Shown: positions 21,772-30,688, counted from the stretch's first letter. The stretch is 64,000 bases of DNA from an uncultured Ferrovum sp. (GCA_903867885.1 CAIPTD010000041.1:1-64000); one strand, 5' to 3'. Numbers and translations: made by a program. The notes: a model not told the origin generated them from the letters alone.

Positions 21772-23013
21772 TTAATGCCCCACAGAAGCTGCGCCTTTTT
21801 CACCCGTTAAGGCGAAGTCGGCAAAACGTTGTAGAGAAAAACCAGTAATGAGTGGGTGAGGTTCATCTTTAGCAACAGTGTGCGCCATGGTTTTGCCGCT
21901 GATGGGCGTGGCCTTAAAGCCCCAAGTACCCCAACCCGCATCGAGGTATAAACCTTCAACTGGAGTTTTACCCATGATCGGTGCAAAGTCTGGAGTCATA
22001 TCCGCCATACCCGACCACTGCCGAACTACTTTGACATGGGAAAGAAAAGGGAACATCTCTAGCATGTGTGCACTCAAGCTTTCGGTGAAATCCAAAGTGG
22101 ATCTTGTCGAATGTAGTTCATAGGGATCCAAAGAGGCTCCCATCACCAACTCCCCACGGGCAGTTTGGCTAATGTAAATATGCAAACTGCCAGAAACCAA
22201 AATAGGATCTAACCAGGGCTTAATGGGTTCGCTGACCATTGCCTGCAAGGGATGCACAAATATCGGGGTACGAAAGCCTGCCATCTCGGTCACCCGTGGC
22301 GTAAATCCAGCCACCGCAGATAAAACTTTTTCAGTAGAAATATAACCGCGCGAAGTATTCACCCCTACAATTTTTCCACCCTGAATATCTAGGCCCTGCA
22401 CTTCGGTTTGCTGATGAATCTCTACACCACGCATGTCAGCGCCCTTGCCATAACCCCAAGCCACAGCATCGTGACGTGCGATTGCTCCAGGGGCGTGATA
22501 GAGCGCACCAAGAATAGGTGCATGGCCCGCACAGGAAAGATCAATTTGAGGGCAGGCTTTTTTCACATGATCTGGACCAACGAGCTCTGAATCTACGCCA
22601 TAGTGTTTATTGACTTCTGCTCGCCAACGCATGGTGCGCACGGCGGAATCGGTATGCGCCAAAGTATAGTGACCACGTGTAGAGTAGAACAAATTAAGAT
22701 CAAATTCTGCACTCAGATCTTTCCATAAGTTCACACTGGCGTCGTAGAACTTCACCCCTTCTGGAGTCAGATAATTGGAGCGAATAATGGTCGTATTACG
22801 GCCGGTATTTCCCCCGCCTATATAACCTCTTTCCAACACGGCGACATTGGTAATGCCATGATCACGGGCGAGATAGTAAGCCGCGGCGAGACCATGGCCT
22901 CCTGCACCAATAATCACGACGTCATAACTAGATTTCATACGATCATGGGTGGTAAACATCCTAGGTTCATGATGCTTACTGGATAAGGCGTATCGAATTA
23001 AACGCAAAGGCAC
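21772..23013 (-). CDS. mgdA: N-methylglutamate dehydrogenase subunit A (SoxB-like beta chain)
   Basis: A 413-residue flavoprotein of the DAO family. The FAD-binding Rossmann motif is at residues 30-58 (DVVIIGAGGHGLAAAYYLA). The SoxB signature NTGRNTTIIRSNYL follows, then His181 in ARHDAVAWGY, equivalent to the histidine carrying covalent FMN in sarcosine oxidase beta. It oxidises N-methylglutamate, with electrons passing through FMN to NAD+ on MgdC. Translation probably begins at GTG 23013 after GAGGATAT. It is first in mgdABCD; the permease gene ends 42 bases upstream and may be cotranscribed. Confidence 0.88.
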   Translation of the reverse strand: MPLRLIRYALSSKHHEPRMFTTHDRMKSSYDVVIIGAGGHGLAAAYYLARDHGITNVAVLERGYIGGGNTGRNTTIIRSNYLTPEGVKFYDASVNLWKDLSAEFDLNLFYSTRGHYTLAHTDSAVRTMRWRAEVNKHYGVDSELVGPDHVKKACPQIDLSCAGHAPILGALYHAPGAIARHDAVAWGYGKGADMRGVEIHQQTEVQGLDIQGGKIVGVNTSRGYISTEKVLSAVAGFTPRVTEMAGFRTPIFVHPLQAMVSEPIKPWLDPILVSGSLHIYISQTARGELVMGASLDPYELHSTRSTLDFTESLSAHMLEMFPFLSHVKVVRQWSGMADMTPDFAPIMGKTPVEGLYLDAGWGTWGFKATPISGKTMAHTVAKDEPHPLITGFSLQRFADFALTGEKGAASVGH

Positions 23014-23054
23014 GGCATATCCTCAATCTCATTAATAAAAATTGCATTCATCAT

Positions 23055-24746
23055 CTATCTCACCGCTAACTGGTAACACACCAACACAACAGCCACGCCA
23101 CACGCTAAGGTTAGATAGGGCAAAACTCCCGCCCTTGCTTGCGCGCCTTCCCCGGCGATTTGCGGCATATCTTCCACAGCGTCCTTAGGGAACACACCAC
23201 GATCTTGCACATAGTGTCTGTAAATAAAGACAGGAATAATGAGTGCGCTGAATACTGCCCCAGTCAGCAAAGTGCCTGGCCCCCAGAGATCAGCGCCAAA
23301 CCCCATTAACACTAAGTTGAAGAAGGCCAAAAACGTACCTATCGCAAGCAATGGTTTTGAGACCTTAAAAGGTCGATTACGTTCCGCCCTATCAATACGA
23401 TGGATCCAACACGCATTCAAATTTAGAAAATTAAAAATAAAGTAGCTCACATTCGACGCGGCCAAGACAAAAACGTAATCAGACATCAAAAGCAGCAAGA
23501 GATTAAAAACCAAATCCGTGACCATTGCTCCAACAGGGGCGCCGTGTGGGTTCACGCGAGAAAGATAATGAGGCAGCCAGCCATCTACCGAAGCTTGATA
23601 CAAGGTACGGGATGAGCCAGACATGGCTGTCATAATGGTGAGCGATAAGGTTAAAGCCAAGAGTAACAAAATGATTCTTTGCACCCAAACCCCACCTGCG
23701 ACCATTGCAGTTAAGACAACAGGTACGCCGGTACCATTGTAAATTTCAGGTGCCAAAAAGCTACGATGATTCACTGCCATAAATGTTGCACCATGATCAG
23801 CTTCTGAAAGCTGTTTTATATCTGCTAATTCCAAATAGGATTGAAAAGCAATGGGCAGCATCACGAAGACAAATAAGCAAAGTAGCCCTATATACAATGC
23901 GGCCTTAAAAGTATCGCGTTGGGGGTCTTCAAATTCTCTAGTGTAGGAAACAGCTGTTTCCATGCTGTAGGTAGACCAGGCAGCCACAAACAAGCCGCCT
24001 GCCAAAACCGTCCATCCCGCCATATTCCAATGACCATCAGAAACAAACCCATCTGCATCGCGCATCATTGGCACGAAAGGCAGAAAGTGATCAAGGTTTA
24101 AACCTTGTTTAAATAGCGGGATGAGGGCCAAAACCATCAATGGCAGCAAGCCAAGAGCAGCCAGTGCCATGGTTGCTCGGGCTGAACGCAATATCCCTCC
24201 GTGCTGGATTGCGAAAGAAGAAACCAGAATCGAGGCACCCAATAAGAATGTCGCATTGACACGTAAGGTGAGACCGGATTTGAGTCCATTCAAATCCAAT
24301 AATGTCCACTGCCAAGTATTCATCCAAGAATCCGGAGGAAAGAGCGCTGAGAGGACATAGCCAGCCAACAAACCTGATCCGATTGCTAACACTGGCGACC
24401 AAGCCAACCAGTGGCACCAAACCGATACAGGAGCGACGAGCTTACTATAGCGTACCCAAGCTAAAGCACCGTACACAGATGCACCACCAGCCTTATTGGG
24501 AAACAAACCGGCCATTTCAGCATAGATGAGGGATTGTATAAATCCGATGATGATAGAAGCAGTCCAGACGAACCATGCAGGTCGCCCTACAGTCGCTGCC
24601 ACCGCCCCCATAGAGAACAAAACCAGGGCTGGAACCCCACTTGCCACCCAGAACGCACCCGTCCAATCGATCTTGCGATGCAAGCTCGTACTGGATGTAC
24701 TGCGTTGTTTTCCCTCAAAATTCCATGCGAGGAGCTGGGTTTGCAT
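23055..24746 (-). CDS. APC-superfamily amino acid/amine permease, paralogue 1
   Basis: A transporter of about 563 residues with some 12 predicted membrane helices and the APC hallmarks near the N-terminus (KIDWTGAFWVASGVPALVLF, AEMAGLFPNKAGGASVYGA) and in the middle (SGSSRTLYQASVDGWLP). It is closely similar along its whole length to the permease at 31798-33495. Lying upstream of mgdABCD on the same strand, it probably imports a substrate of the pathway, such as methylamine, a methylated amino acid or an N-methylated quaternary compound; the sequence does not tell which. The frame opens at 24806, but the start at 24746 is preferred because the conserved leader shared with the paralogue then lies at the same distance (about 67 bases) from both ATGs. 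Confidence 0.85.
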   Translation of the reverse strand: MQTQLLAWNFEGKQRSTSSTSLHRKIDWTGAFWVASGVPALVLFSMGAVAATVGRPAWFVWTASIIIGFIQSLIYAEMAGLFPNKAGGASVYGALAWVRYSKLVAPVSVWCHWLAWSPVLAIGSGLLAGYVLSALFPPDSWMNTWQWTLLDLNGLKSGLTLRVNATFLLGASILVSSFAIQHGGILRSARATMALAALGLLPLMVLALIPLFKQGLNLDHFLPFVPMMRDADGFVSDGHWNMAGWTVLAGGLFVAAWSTYSMETAVSYTREFEDPQRDTFKAALYIGLLCLFVFVMLPIAFQSYLELADIKQLSEADHGATFMAVNHRSFLAPEIYNGTGVPVVLTAMVAGGVWVQRIILLLLALTLSLTIMTAMSGSSRTLYQASVDGWLPHYLSRVNPHGAPVGAMVTDLVFNLLLLLMSDYVFVLAASNVSYFIFNFLNLNACWIHRIDRAERNRPFKVSKPLLAIGTFLAFFNLVLMGFGADLWGPGTLLTGAVFSALIIPVFIYRHYVQDRGVFPKDAVEDMPQIAGEGAQARAGVLPYLTLACGVAVVLVCYQLAVR

Positions 24747-24789
24747 TACTTTATAATTCCATTGAATATCCTGAGTATTTGACCGCACC

Positions 24790-24842
24790 CCAAACTTCAG
24801 CCACAAGTCAGCATTGGGGGTAGCTCAAAGGTGGTAAGGATT
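24790..24842 (-). promoter_or_regulatory. Conserved leader element of the first APC permease gene
   Basis: On the minus strand, bases 24841-24813 read TTACCACCTTTGAGCTACC followed by CCCAATGC and then GACTTGT. The same string occurs upstream of the paralogous permease at 31702-31737, with only scattered changes, and at the same distance from the start codon. Shorter matches (GGTCAAAT, ATGG-AATT) continue toward the start. It could be an activator site, an RNA leader, or a relic of gene duplication. Confidence 0.55.
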
Positions 24843-24862
24843 TAGACGGATTCTAATGTTAT

Positions 24863-24880
24863 GTTTAAGGCGACTTAAAC
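24863..24880. promoter_or_regulatory. Perfect inverted repeat upstream of the helical protein gene
   Basis: GTTTAAG and CTTAAAC, separated by GCGA, form a perfect seven-base inverted repeat ending 12 bases before the ATG at 24893. This is a plausible operator or a short hairpin near the ribosome binding region. No good Shine-Dalgarno sequence is seen ahead of that ATG. Function unknown. Confidence 0.4.
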
Positions 24881-24892
24881 GAGCACACTTGT

Positions 24893-25369
24893 ATGAATGT
24901 TCAGGATTACCAGCAAACTTTAATCGATATGTATCAAGGGGAGGTATTGGGGGAAGCGCTTTTTTCTAGGCTGCTTGAAACCGAAACCAACCCTGAAATG
25001 GGTTATGCCTATAGTTGCTTGCTCCAACTCGAAACCGAGACCAAGGCACGCGTTCGATCTATTCTGATGCGTCACGGACTTCCGCTCGCTGAAACAGAAT
25101 CCAGTCGAATCCAAGGGACCGCTTGGGCAAATTCACTTCGCACATTAGATCCTCAGGCGTTTCTAAATACATTTGCAGAAGAGATCGCACCTTACGCTAA
25201 GCGGTATTCTGATATTGCTCAGCAAGCTGTCTCTGAAGATGCTGAGTGCCTGCGATATGTGGCAGCACATGAGCAGGCTATTCATCATTTTCTGATCCAT
25301 TTACAAACACACTCACCTCGCGAATCTATAAGCATAGCAAGGGGTTTACTCAGTTTTCCTATCGATTAA
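24893..25369 (+). CDS. Unrecognised helical protein, possibly ferritin-like
   Basis: A 158-residue, mostly helical, acidic protein without signal peptide or membrane helix. The pattern of four long helices with Glu/His at helix faces (YQGEVLGEALFSRLLE, LLQLETETKARVRSIL, FAEEIAPYAKRYSDIA, YVAAHEQAIHHFLIHL) recalls ferritin/rubrerythrin-like four-helix bundles. The exact E-x-x-H spacing of a diiron site is not clearly met, so a metal site is only a possibility. It is divergent from the permease and immediately precedes the dmm genes, which suggests a role in dimethylamine oxidation or its protection. The start lacks a clear ribosome binding site; a second ATG lies four bases on in another frame. 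I do not recognise the family with confidence. Confidence 0.7.
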   Translation: MNVQDYQQTLIDMYQGEVLGEALFSRLLETETNPEMGYAYSCLLQLETETKARVRSILMRHGLPLAETESSRIQGTAWANSLRTLDPQAFLNTFAEEIAPYAKRYSDIAQQAVSEDAECLRYVAAHEQAIHHFLIHLQTHSPRESISIARGLLSFPID

Positions 25370-25375
25370 ATGCTT

Positions 25376-25391
25376 TACCTCCTAAGGGGTA
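25376..25391. promoter_or_regulatory. 16-bp dyad upstream of dmmD
   Basis: TACCTCCTAAGGGGTA, an imperfect inverted repeat with TACC/GGTA ends, begins 6 bases after the stop of the helical protein gene and about 96 bases before the dmmD start. It matches 14 of 16 bases of the dyad upstream of the DUF1329 gene. A probable operator for a NarL-type regulator, perhaps the one encoded at 2305-2967. Confidence 0.45.
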
Positions 25392-25487
25392 TTACCTCAT
25401 GAGCATTGTCCGCACACTGCGCGCGCCAGAGAATCGGCTTGATGAAAAATGCGCTTTGTGCGCTTTGCCGAAAACCATGAGGGTGTT

Positions 25488-26600
25488 ATGCAACGCAATT
25501 CGATTTTAAATGAACGTCATCGTCAGTTAGGTTCTTTACTTGACGGAGAAACTTGGAACAACATGCCGCTCCCATGGCGCTACAGCACAGATGCGCATGA
25601 AGAAGTCATTGCCACGCGCACCCGCGCAGGTCTTTATGATGTAACCGCACTGAATCTGATCAACGTTTCAGGCAAAGACGCTGCCTCAGTCTTAGACCAA
25701 CTCGTCAGTATTGATATTGCTCGCTTGAAACCAGGTTGCTCTCGCCTTGCTGCTGAAGTCAATGATGATGGCGCATTAGTCGATGACATCATGGTCATTC
25801 GCGATGGGCCTGACGCTTTTCGCTTATCACACGGAAGTGGCAAAACCAAAGAACACTTGGATCGCGTCGCTCAGGGTCGAGAAATAACTATTCAGGCTGA
25901 CCTCGATACACATATCCTTTCACTCCAAGGCCCTAAGTCTTTGCAAATATTGGCCCCCCATGCTGCCCTTGGTCTTGAAACCCTCCCCTACTTTCAGCAC
26001 ACCACCACCACACTATTCGGCGTCTCCGTCATCATTGCGCGCGGTGGCTACTCGGGAGAATTAGGCTACGAAGTCTATTGCGCATCCAAAAATGCCGTAT
26101 CGCTATGGGATCAAATTTTGGAAGCCGGAAAGCCTTATGGTGCGATAGCAGCTTCATGGAATGCGCTTGAATTAACCCGTATTGAAGGTGCTTTATTATT
26201 CTTCCCATTTGAAATGCCAGAAGGCGATACCACCCCATGGGAAGTCAACATGTCTTGGGCGGTAGACCTAGACAAAAAAGGCCCTTATATCGGCAAAGAT
26301 GCCCTACTGAAACTACGTGGGCGCGAGCGCGTGAAACAGGCTGGACTCATCTGCGATGCGTCCTATGCGGTTGAAGCGGGATCCAAGATATTCAAAGACT
26401 CGCTTGAGGTTGGTGTTGTTACGAGTTCCAGCTACAGTCACTATTTAATGCAATCGTTAGCGTTAGTGCATTTACTTCCCACTCATACAGCATTAGGCAC
26501 ACGAGTGGTGGTAAAAGGATTAAAAGGGGAATGCACTGCATGCGTTGTTAAAACACCGTTTTATGATCCTCTGCGCCAAAGAACGCATGGGACACCTTGA
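25488..26600 (+). CDS. dmmD: GcvT-family aminomethyltransferase associated with dimethylamine monooxygenase
   Basis: A 370-residue GcvT-like protein (GLYDVTALNLINVSGKDAASVLDQL, SLQGPKSLQIL, ARGGYSGELGYEVYC, DLDKKGPYIGKDALLKLRGRER). This fold binds tetrahydrofolate and transfers one-carbon units. In dmm clusters the linked GcvT protein, DmmD, is proposed to capture the methyl carbon released from dimethylamine as methylene-tetrahydrofolate. ATG 25488 is preferred over the upstream 25449 because GAGGG stands at a good distance and the paralogue at 33627-34760 aligns from this point (Q/WR-S-x-L-x-x-RHR-x-LGS). It heads the dmmDABC run behind a 16-bp dyad. Confidence 0.82.
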   Translation: MQRNSILNERHRQLGSLLDGETWNNMPLPWRYSTDAHEEVIATRTRAGLYDVTALNLINVSGKDAASVLDQLVSIDIARLKPGCSRLAAEVNDDGALVDDIMVIRDGPDAFRLSHGSGKTKEHLDRVAQGREITIQADLDTHILSLQGPKSLQILAPHAALGLETLPYFQHTTTTLFGVSVIIARGGYSGELGYEVYCASKNAVSLWDQILEAGKPYGAIAASWNALELTRIEGALLFFPFEMPEGDTTPWEVNMSWAVDLDKKGPYIGKDALLKLRGRERVKQAGLICDASYAVEAGSKIFKDSLEVGVVTSSSYSHYLMQSLALVHLLPTHTALGTRVVVKGLKGECTACVVKTPFYDPLRQRTHGTP

Positions 26601-26661
26601 ATAAATCATCGATGTCTTTAAGCTAAGGGAAATCTTAACCACTATGAGAAAGGTGCGCTGA

Positions 26662-27255
26662 ATGTCCGCTTACACCTATCGTGTTCGCAGCCAACCTAAC
26701 TATCCCAGTCTTAAATGGGATGTATCAGGGGCTAGGCATCTTCTCGTTATTTTAGATCTAGACACAAATTCTATTGCTGAATTATGCCGCTCGCCTTGCC
26801 CTGGCCCACTTGAGATTTTAGTGCGAGGAGAAGCGACCCACCCTGCTCTCATTCCTTTCAACAAAGCGAATATCCTCATTCATTCCTTTGCTTCGATGGA
26901 TACACTGATTGTGGCCCTAGAAAACGCTCTCGATCAGACTACAATGGGGTTGCGACTCTATGCCTTGGGGCATGAAGATGGCCTCTGGAAATGCAATAAA
27001 GCCGGACAAAAAGTGGGGATGAGCCGCGATGAAATTCAACTCGCTCAAGCAAGCACAACAGGGCGGCCGGTATACTGTGTGCATTGTGGCCACCACATGA
27101 ATTTGATTCATACCAACATCACTGTTTGCACGGGCTGTAAACGCCATCTCTTAGTTCGTGATCATTTCTCGCGTTTACTCGGGGCCTATATGGGCTTTCA
27201 GATTGATGCCGAATCCCCGGGCTTGATTCCAGCAGTTGAAGAGGTGTTCCCATGA
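26662..27255 (+). CDS. dmmA: Dimethylamine monooxygenase subunit DmmA
   Basis: A 197-residue protein with a C-terminal zinc-ribbon-like motif: Cys139/Cys142 (CVHC) and Cys156/Cys159 (CTGC). The N-terminal 120 residues form a mixed alpha/beta domain. This domain order fits the DmmA subunit of the three-part dimethylamine monooxygenase found in marine and soil methylamine users. Its exact role in the complex is less clear than those of the reductase and haem subunits; it may bridge them. The dmmB start overlaps its stop in ATGA, indicating coupled translation. It lies 61 bases after dmmD. Confidence 0.82.
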   Translation: MSAYTYRVRSQPNYPSLKWDVSGARHLLVILDLDTNSIAELCRSPCPGPLEILVRGEATHPALIPFNKANILIHSFASMDTLIVALENALDQTTMGLRLYALGHEDGLWKCNKAGQKVGMSRDEIQLAQASTTGRPVYCVHCGHHMNLIHTNITVCTGCKRHLLVRDHFSRLLGAYMGFQIDAESPGLIPAVEEVFP

Positions 27256-28205
27256 GCGCCATGAGAAATGTAGTCGTAAGCCGAATTCAATCCTTAGCGC
27301 CAGGTATTAAAGAATTTACTTTTGTTGCACCACCGGGAGAAGAATTATCGCGATTTTCGGCTGGCAGCCACATCGTCATTCACAGTGTGCTGAAGGGGAA
27401 ACCCCATCACAACCCTTATTCACTTCTGGGTAGTCCCGACGATCCCCATTGGCGCATTGCTGTGCGAAGACAAGAAGTTTCAAGGGGGGGCACGGCTTAC
27501 ATGCATGAGGAGTTGAAAGAAGGGGATACCCTGCGTGTCAGCGAGCCAATCAACCTTTTCCCTCTCGTGCGATTAGGCCGCAAATATATTCTGGTGGCAG
27601 GAGGGATTGGCGTTACCCCCATCCTTTCTCATGCCCGAGAAATGTCGCGACTCAAAATGGATTTCGAAGTGCACTATGCAGTGCGTAGTGCAGAGTTTTT
27701 AGTATTGAGCGATGAACTTCGTGCACTCGCCCCAGGACGCTTTTATACCTACTTCGATTCAGAACAAGAGCGCCCAGATTTTAAACAATTATTTGGTAAC
27801 CAACCCCTCGGTACGCACATCTATGTATGCGGTCCTTCAGGGATGATTGATGCCTGTCTAAACGCAGGACGCGCTGCAGGCTGGCCCGAAAGCCATCTTC
27901 ATAGTGAAAAGTTTTTAGCTGCAGAGCATGGTGAAGAATTTACCGTCGTTGCAGCGCAATCAAATGTCACGATTACTGTGGCCTCAGATACCTCTCTTCT
28001 CGATGCGCTCGAAGAAGCAGGGTTAAACCCACCCTGTCTATGCCGAGGGGGTGCGTGTGGTCAGTGTGAAGCCGAGGTCGTATCTTGCGATAGTGAATTT
28101 GAACATCGTGACATTTTCCTCACTGATGCAGAAAAATCATCTAGAAAAAAAATTATGCCATGCGTGTCTCGTGTCAAGGGCGGTACCTTGATACTCAATA
28201 TTTGA
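27252..28205 (+). CDS. dmmB: Dimethylamine monooxygenase reductase subunit DmmB
   Basis: A 317-residue reductase of the phthalate dioxygenase reductase type. The flavin domain has PYSLLGSP (about residues 55-62), the NAD(P) domain has VAGGIGVTPILS (115-126) and CGPSGMID (193-200), and the C-terminal plant-type 2Fe-2S domain has Cys264, Cys269, Cys272 and Cys304 (C-x4-C-x2-C-x31-C). It passes electrons from NAD(P)H to the haem subunit DmmC. It overlaps dmmA by four bases and is followed 13 bases later by dmmC, so the complex is encoded in one unit. Confidence 0.88.
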   Translation: MSAMRNVVVSRIQSLAPGIKEFTFVAPPGEELSRFSAGSHIVIHSVLKGKPHHNPYSLLGSPDDPHWRIAVRRQEVSRGGTAYMHEELKEGDTLRVSEPINLFPLVRLGRKYILVAGGIGVTPILSHAREMSRLKMDFEVHYAVRSAEFLVLSDELRALAPGRFYTYFDSEQERPDFKQLFGNQPLGTHIYVCGPSGMIDACLNAGRAAGWPESHLHSEKFLAAEHGEEFTVVAAQSNVTITVASDTSLLDALEEAGLNPPCLCRGGACGQCEAEVVSCDSEFEHRDIFLTDAEKSSRKKIMPCVSRVKGGTLILNI

Positions 28206-28218
28206 ACTGGAGCAAACC

Positions 28219-29235
28219 GTGAGCATTCCCTTTCGCCAAGAAACCTTTAGAGACGACTTCACTTATCGGAATTCAGCCGAAGCAGTAAGGAGATTTCCTT
28301 TCCCCTTTCCGCAAGATGCTTACATGTACTCGGTGAATATTGAGCCCCATGTTTCAGTTGATCCAGGCTCTGTCTATGAGCATACCTTTGATATCGATGA
28401 GCACTATATCGCTGAATGCGAAGACCGTGCGATCACGCTAGGTAAAACCAAGAATCGTTTCTTAGCCCTACCCCACATGATGGATGCGCAATGGGATACC
28501 TTGGAATTACTGATGACTTCCATGGCGCGGGATTACCCAGATTTATTTGCCCTCAGCCGCGATGGCGCAAAATGGCACTGGATGAATAAGCCACTGAATA
28601 TCGATCAACATTTTGTATTTGGCGATACCCGCACCCTACCCTATGCGCCCTTGGAATATATTTCGCGCCAAGGCCAGGGTGACTTCATTTTGTTGGATCA
28701 ACGTGAAGGAAATTTATGGGTGGATGCCGGCGTGGTGACCACACAAGCAGATTGGTCACTCGCCTTTGATGTGGGAATGTCGTTCAATGAATGGCATGGT
28801 CCTGTTCCCATGGCTGCAGAAATTGGGGTCTTTGATCGTGCACTCAAATTCTTGTTGATGTTGCAGCATGGCGCGCCAGTGCGGCGCTTGAATTGGACCA
28901 TGACCATCAACCCTCGTCTTGATACCTCTCCCGAACACTATGACCAATGGGGTCCTGATCGTGCCTCAGTGACACCTGAAAACGTGGGCGCAAAAGTACA
29001 TCTGCGCGTAGAGGTTCAAACATTGTTCCGCTTACCACGGAGCAATGGCGTACTTTTTGGTGTGCGTTGTTACCTTGCCAGCTTGAATGATCTGGTGACC
29101 AACCCTGCATGGGGACAGCGTTTGCATCGTGTATTGCGTGATCTTCCTCAGCCCTTAGCGGAATACAAAGGCCTCGTGCGTTATCGCCAGACTGCAGTAG
29201 ATTGGCTAAAGCAATTTGATCAAAGTCATTCATGA
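28219..29235 (+). CDS. dmmC: Dimethylamine monooxygenase haem subunit DmmC (DUF3445 / HODM alpha-like)
   Basis: A 338-residue DUF3445 protein, the haem-dependent oxidative N-demethylase family. Recognisable stretches are FPFPFPQDAYMYSVNIEPH, FLLLDQREGNLWVDAGVV-like (here DFILLDQREGNLWVDAGVV), WSLAFDVGMSFNEWHGPVP and LRVEVQTLFRLPRSNGVLFGVR. It starts with GTG 7 bases after GGAG. In the family, this subunit uses haem and O2 to demethylate dimethylamine to methylamine and formaldehyde, so the second step of the trimethylamine route here needs oxygen, in contrast to the first. Adjacent dmmA and dmmB support the call strongly. Confidence 0.88.
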   Translation: MSIPFRQETFRDDFTYRNSAEAVRRFPFPFPQDAYMYSVNIEPHVSVDPGSVYEHTFDIDEHYIAECEDRAITLGKTKNRFLALPHMMDAQWDTLELLMTSMARDYPDLFALSRDGAKWHWMNKPLNIDQHFVFGDTRTLPYAPLEYISRQGQGDFILLDQREGNLWVDAGVVTTQADWSLAFDVGMSFNEWHGPVPMAAEIGVFDRALKFLLMLQHGAPVRRLNWTMTINPRLDTSPEHYDQWGPDRASVTPENVGAKVHLRVEVQTLFRLPRSNGVLFGVRCYLASLNDLVTNPAWGQRLHRVLRDLPQPLAEYKGLVRYRQTAVDWLKQFDQSHS

Positions 29236-29288
29236 TCCTATCTACTCAATGCGCTTTGCTCTATGTATAAGGTCTCCTCACAAAACCT

Positions 29289-30383
29289 ATGGGCCTAGTC
29301 ACTGCATCAAGTGATGCCAATCCAGCTCTTTCCTCTGCACTTGCCCAGCATTTCGCGCGCAATCAAAGATGGGGCTTTGTATGGGCGTTATGGACAGCAA
29401 TTCTATGGGGCGCTTGGTATGTACCCGGTACTGCTCTCTGGTTTGAACATCCCTTTTCTGATATTCCTACAGATGCTCAAACTTTAAAACTCGCTGCTAC
29501 AGCCGTGATGACTTGGGTGCATGCTATCGCGGTATTCGTATTCCTCATGCTTTGGAATGGCGTACTGGGTAAGGTCAAAGATTACGGTCGCACCATGGTG
29601 CGCTTCAAAAAAATCTCCAAGTGGTATGCCTTGGCCTCACTGTGCGGTGGCCCCATGGCGATCTTTGGTTCGTATATGGCCATGGGATTTGTAGGCCCAG
29701 TATTCGCTGCAGTGACTTCACTATTTTATCCAGTGATAGGCGCACTGGTCGCACGTCTTTGGTACAACGAAAAAATATCCGGACGAGCCGCAATTGGCAT
29801 GGCAGTGATTATCTTTGGAGGCATGGTGATCTATGGCCCCGGTCTCTTCGGTGAAGTCAGCAAAGACGCCAATCCCATGGCATGGCTGGGCTATCTAGGC
29901 GGTGTCATGTCAGCTATTGGCTGGGGCACAGAAGGCGCAGTGGCAGGGCGGGCTATGGATGTCTCGGATCCTGATGTGGGTATACAGTGCCGCTTCACCT
30001 TTGAGATTTTTTTCTGGGGCTTCATCATTCTTCCAATCTTGGCACTATTCACTGATCTGCCTATTCTCGCTTTGATCAAAGACACCGTGTTTGAACCCAA
30101 AGCCATGATCTGGATTTTTCTGGCCGCCTCCTGCCATGCATATTGCTATACCTCTTGGTACAAAAGCTTCAGCCTCATTGGGGTGGCACGCGGCGAAGCT
30201 ATCGGAAATTTGTATGCCATCTTTGCTCTGATTTTCATTGCAGCATTTACCCTACAGTTCCCTCAGTGGTATTTCATCTTAGGGCTCATTCTCACGGTGT
30301 CAGGGAGCTTCATCATGTTCAGTGAACCTGCGGCATCAATCGAAAACTTGCGCGACCACAGCAGCGCTGAGTGTGAAGTATGA
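29289..30383 (+). CDS. DMT-superfamily transporter
   Basis: A 364-residue membrane protein with about ten predicted helices in two homologous halves, as in the DMT (EamA-like) superfamily. The first half includes WGAWYVPGTALWF and GPVFAAVTSLFYPVIGALVARLWYNEKISGRA; the second half has YTSWYKSFSLIGVARGEAIGNLYAIFAL. It follows dmmC by 53 bases without a clear ribosome binding site and overlaps the next small gene in ATGA. It could import or export a methylated amine or an intermediate. Substrate unknown; tight linkage to the dmm genes and to two small proteins is the main clue. Confidence 0.75.
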   Translation: MGLVTASSDANPALSSALAQHFARNQRWGFVWALWTAILWGAWYVPGTALWFEHPFSDIPTDAQTLKLAATAVMTWVHAIAVFVFLMLWNGVLGKVKDYGRTMVRFKKISKWYALASLCGGPMAIFGSYMAMGFVGPVFAAVTSLFYPVIGALVARLWYNEKISGRAAIGMAVIIFGGMVIYGPGLFGEVSKDANPMAWLGYLGGVMSAIGWGTEGAVAGRAMDVSDPDVGIQCRFTFEIFFWGFIILPILALFTDLPILALIKDTVFEPKAMIWIFLAASCHAYCYTSWYKSFSLIGVARGEAIGNLYAIFALIFIAAFTLQFPQWYFILGLILTVSGSFIMFSEPAASIENLRDHSSAECEV

Positions 30384-30661
30384 AGCTCCATCAAAAAGGC
30401 TTTTTGCTTGTATATTTAAAACGGGCAGACAGCCTGTGGGATGAACAGATCATTTCTGCCACACTCAAGGAATATGCCTTGCAGGGAGTCTATTGGGAAA
30501 ACCATATTCGCGTATCGCTCGACGAGCTCGCTGCAGGCGGCCTAATCACTCGACTTGAAGAAAAACTCAGCGAGAAAAACGGCAAAGCTATTTTGCAATT
30601 TCGCTATCAAGTCTCGCCCTTCGGCAAAAACCGCATTGTCGATGCCGGACTTGAAGATTAA
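30380..30661 (+). CDS. Small protein of unknown function downstream of the DMT transporter
   Basis: A 93-residue soluble protein, charged and without membrane helices. The stretch LDELAAGGLITRLEEKL followed by an ILQFRYQVSPFGKNRIVDAG strand-turn-strand is reminiscent of a small winged-helix fold, so DNA binding or a role in assembling the transporter are both possible. It is translationally coupled to the transporter (ATGA overlap) and lies 27 bases before the 38-residue membrane protein. I do not recognise the family. Confidence 0.7.
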   Translation: MKLHQKGFLLVYLKRADSLWDEQIISATLKEYALQGVYWENHIRVSLDELAAGGLITRLEEKLSEKNGKAILQFRYQVSPFGKNRIVDAGLED

Positions 30662-30688
30662 AACAGAGCCATCAACTAGGACAATGCC

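Noticed and set aside
17938-23013. Heterotetrameric sarcosine oxidase
   Set aside because: Subunit architecture is the same, but gmaS and mgsABC follow directly and the delta subunit has the Asn-substituted form, so N-methylglutamate dehydrogenase is more likely.
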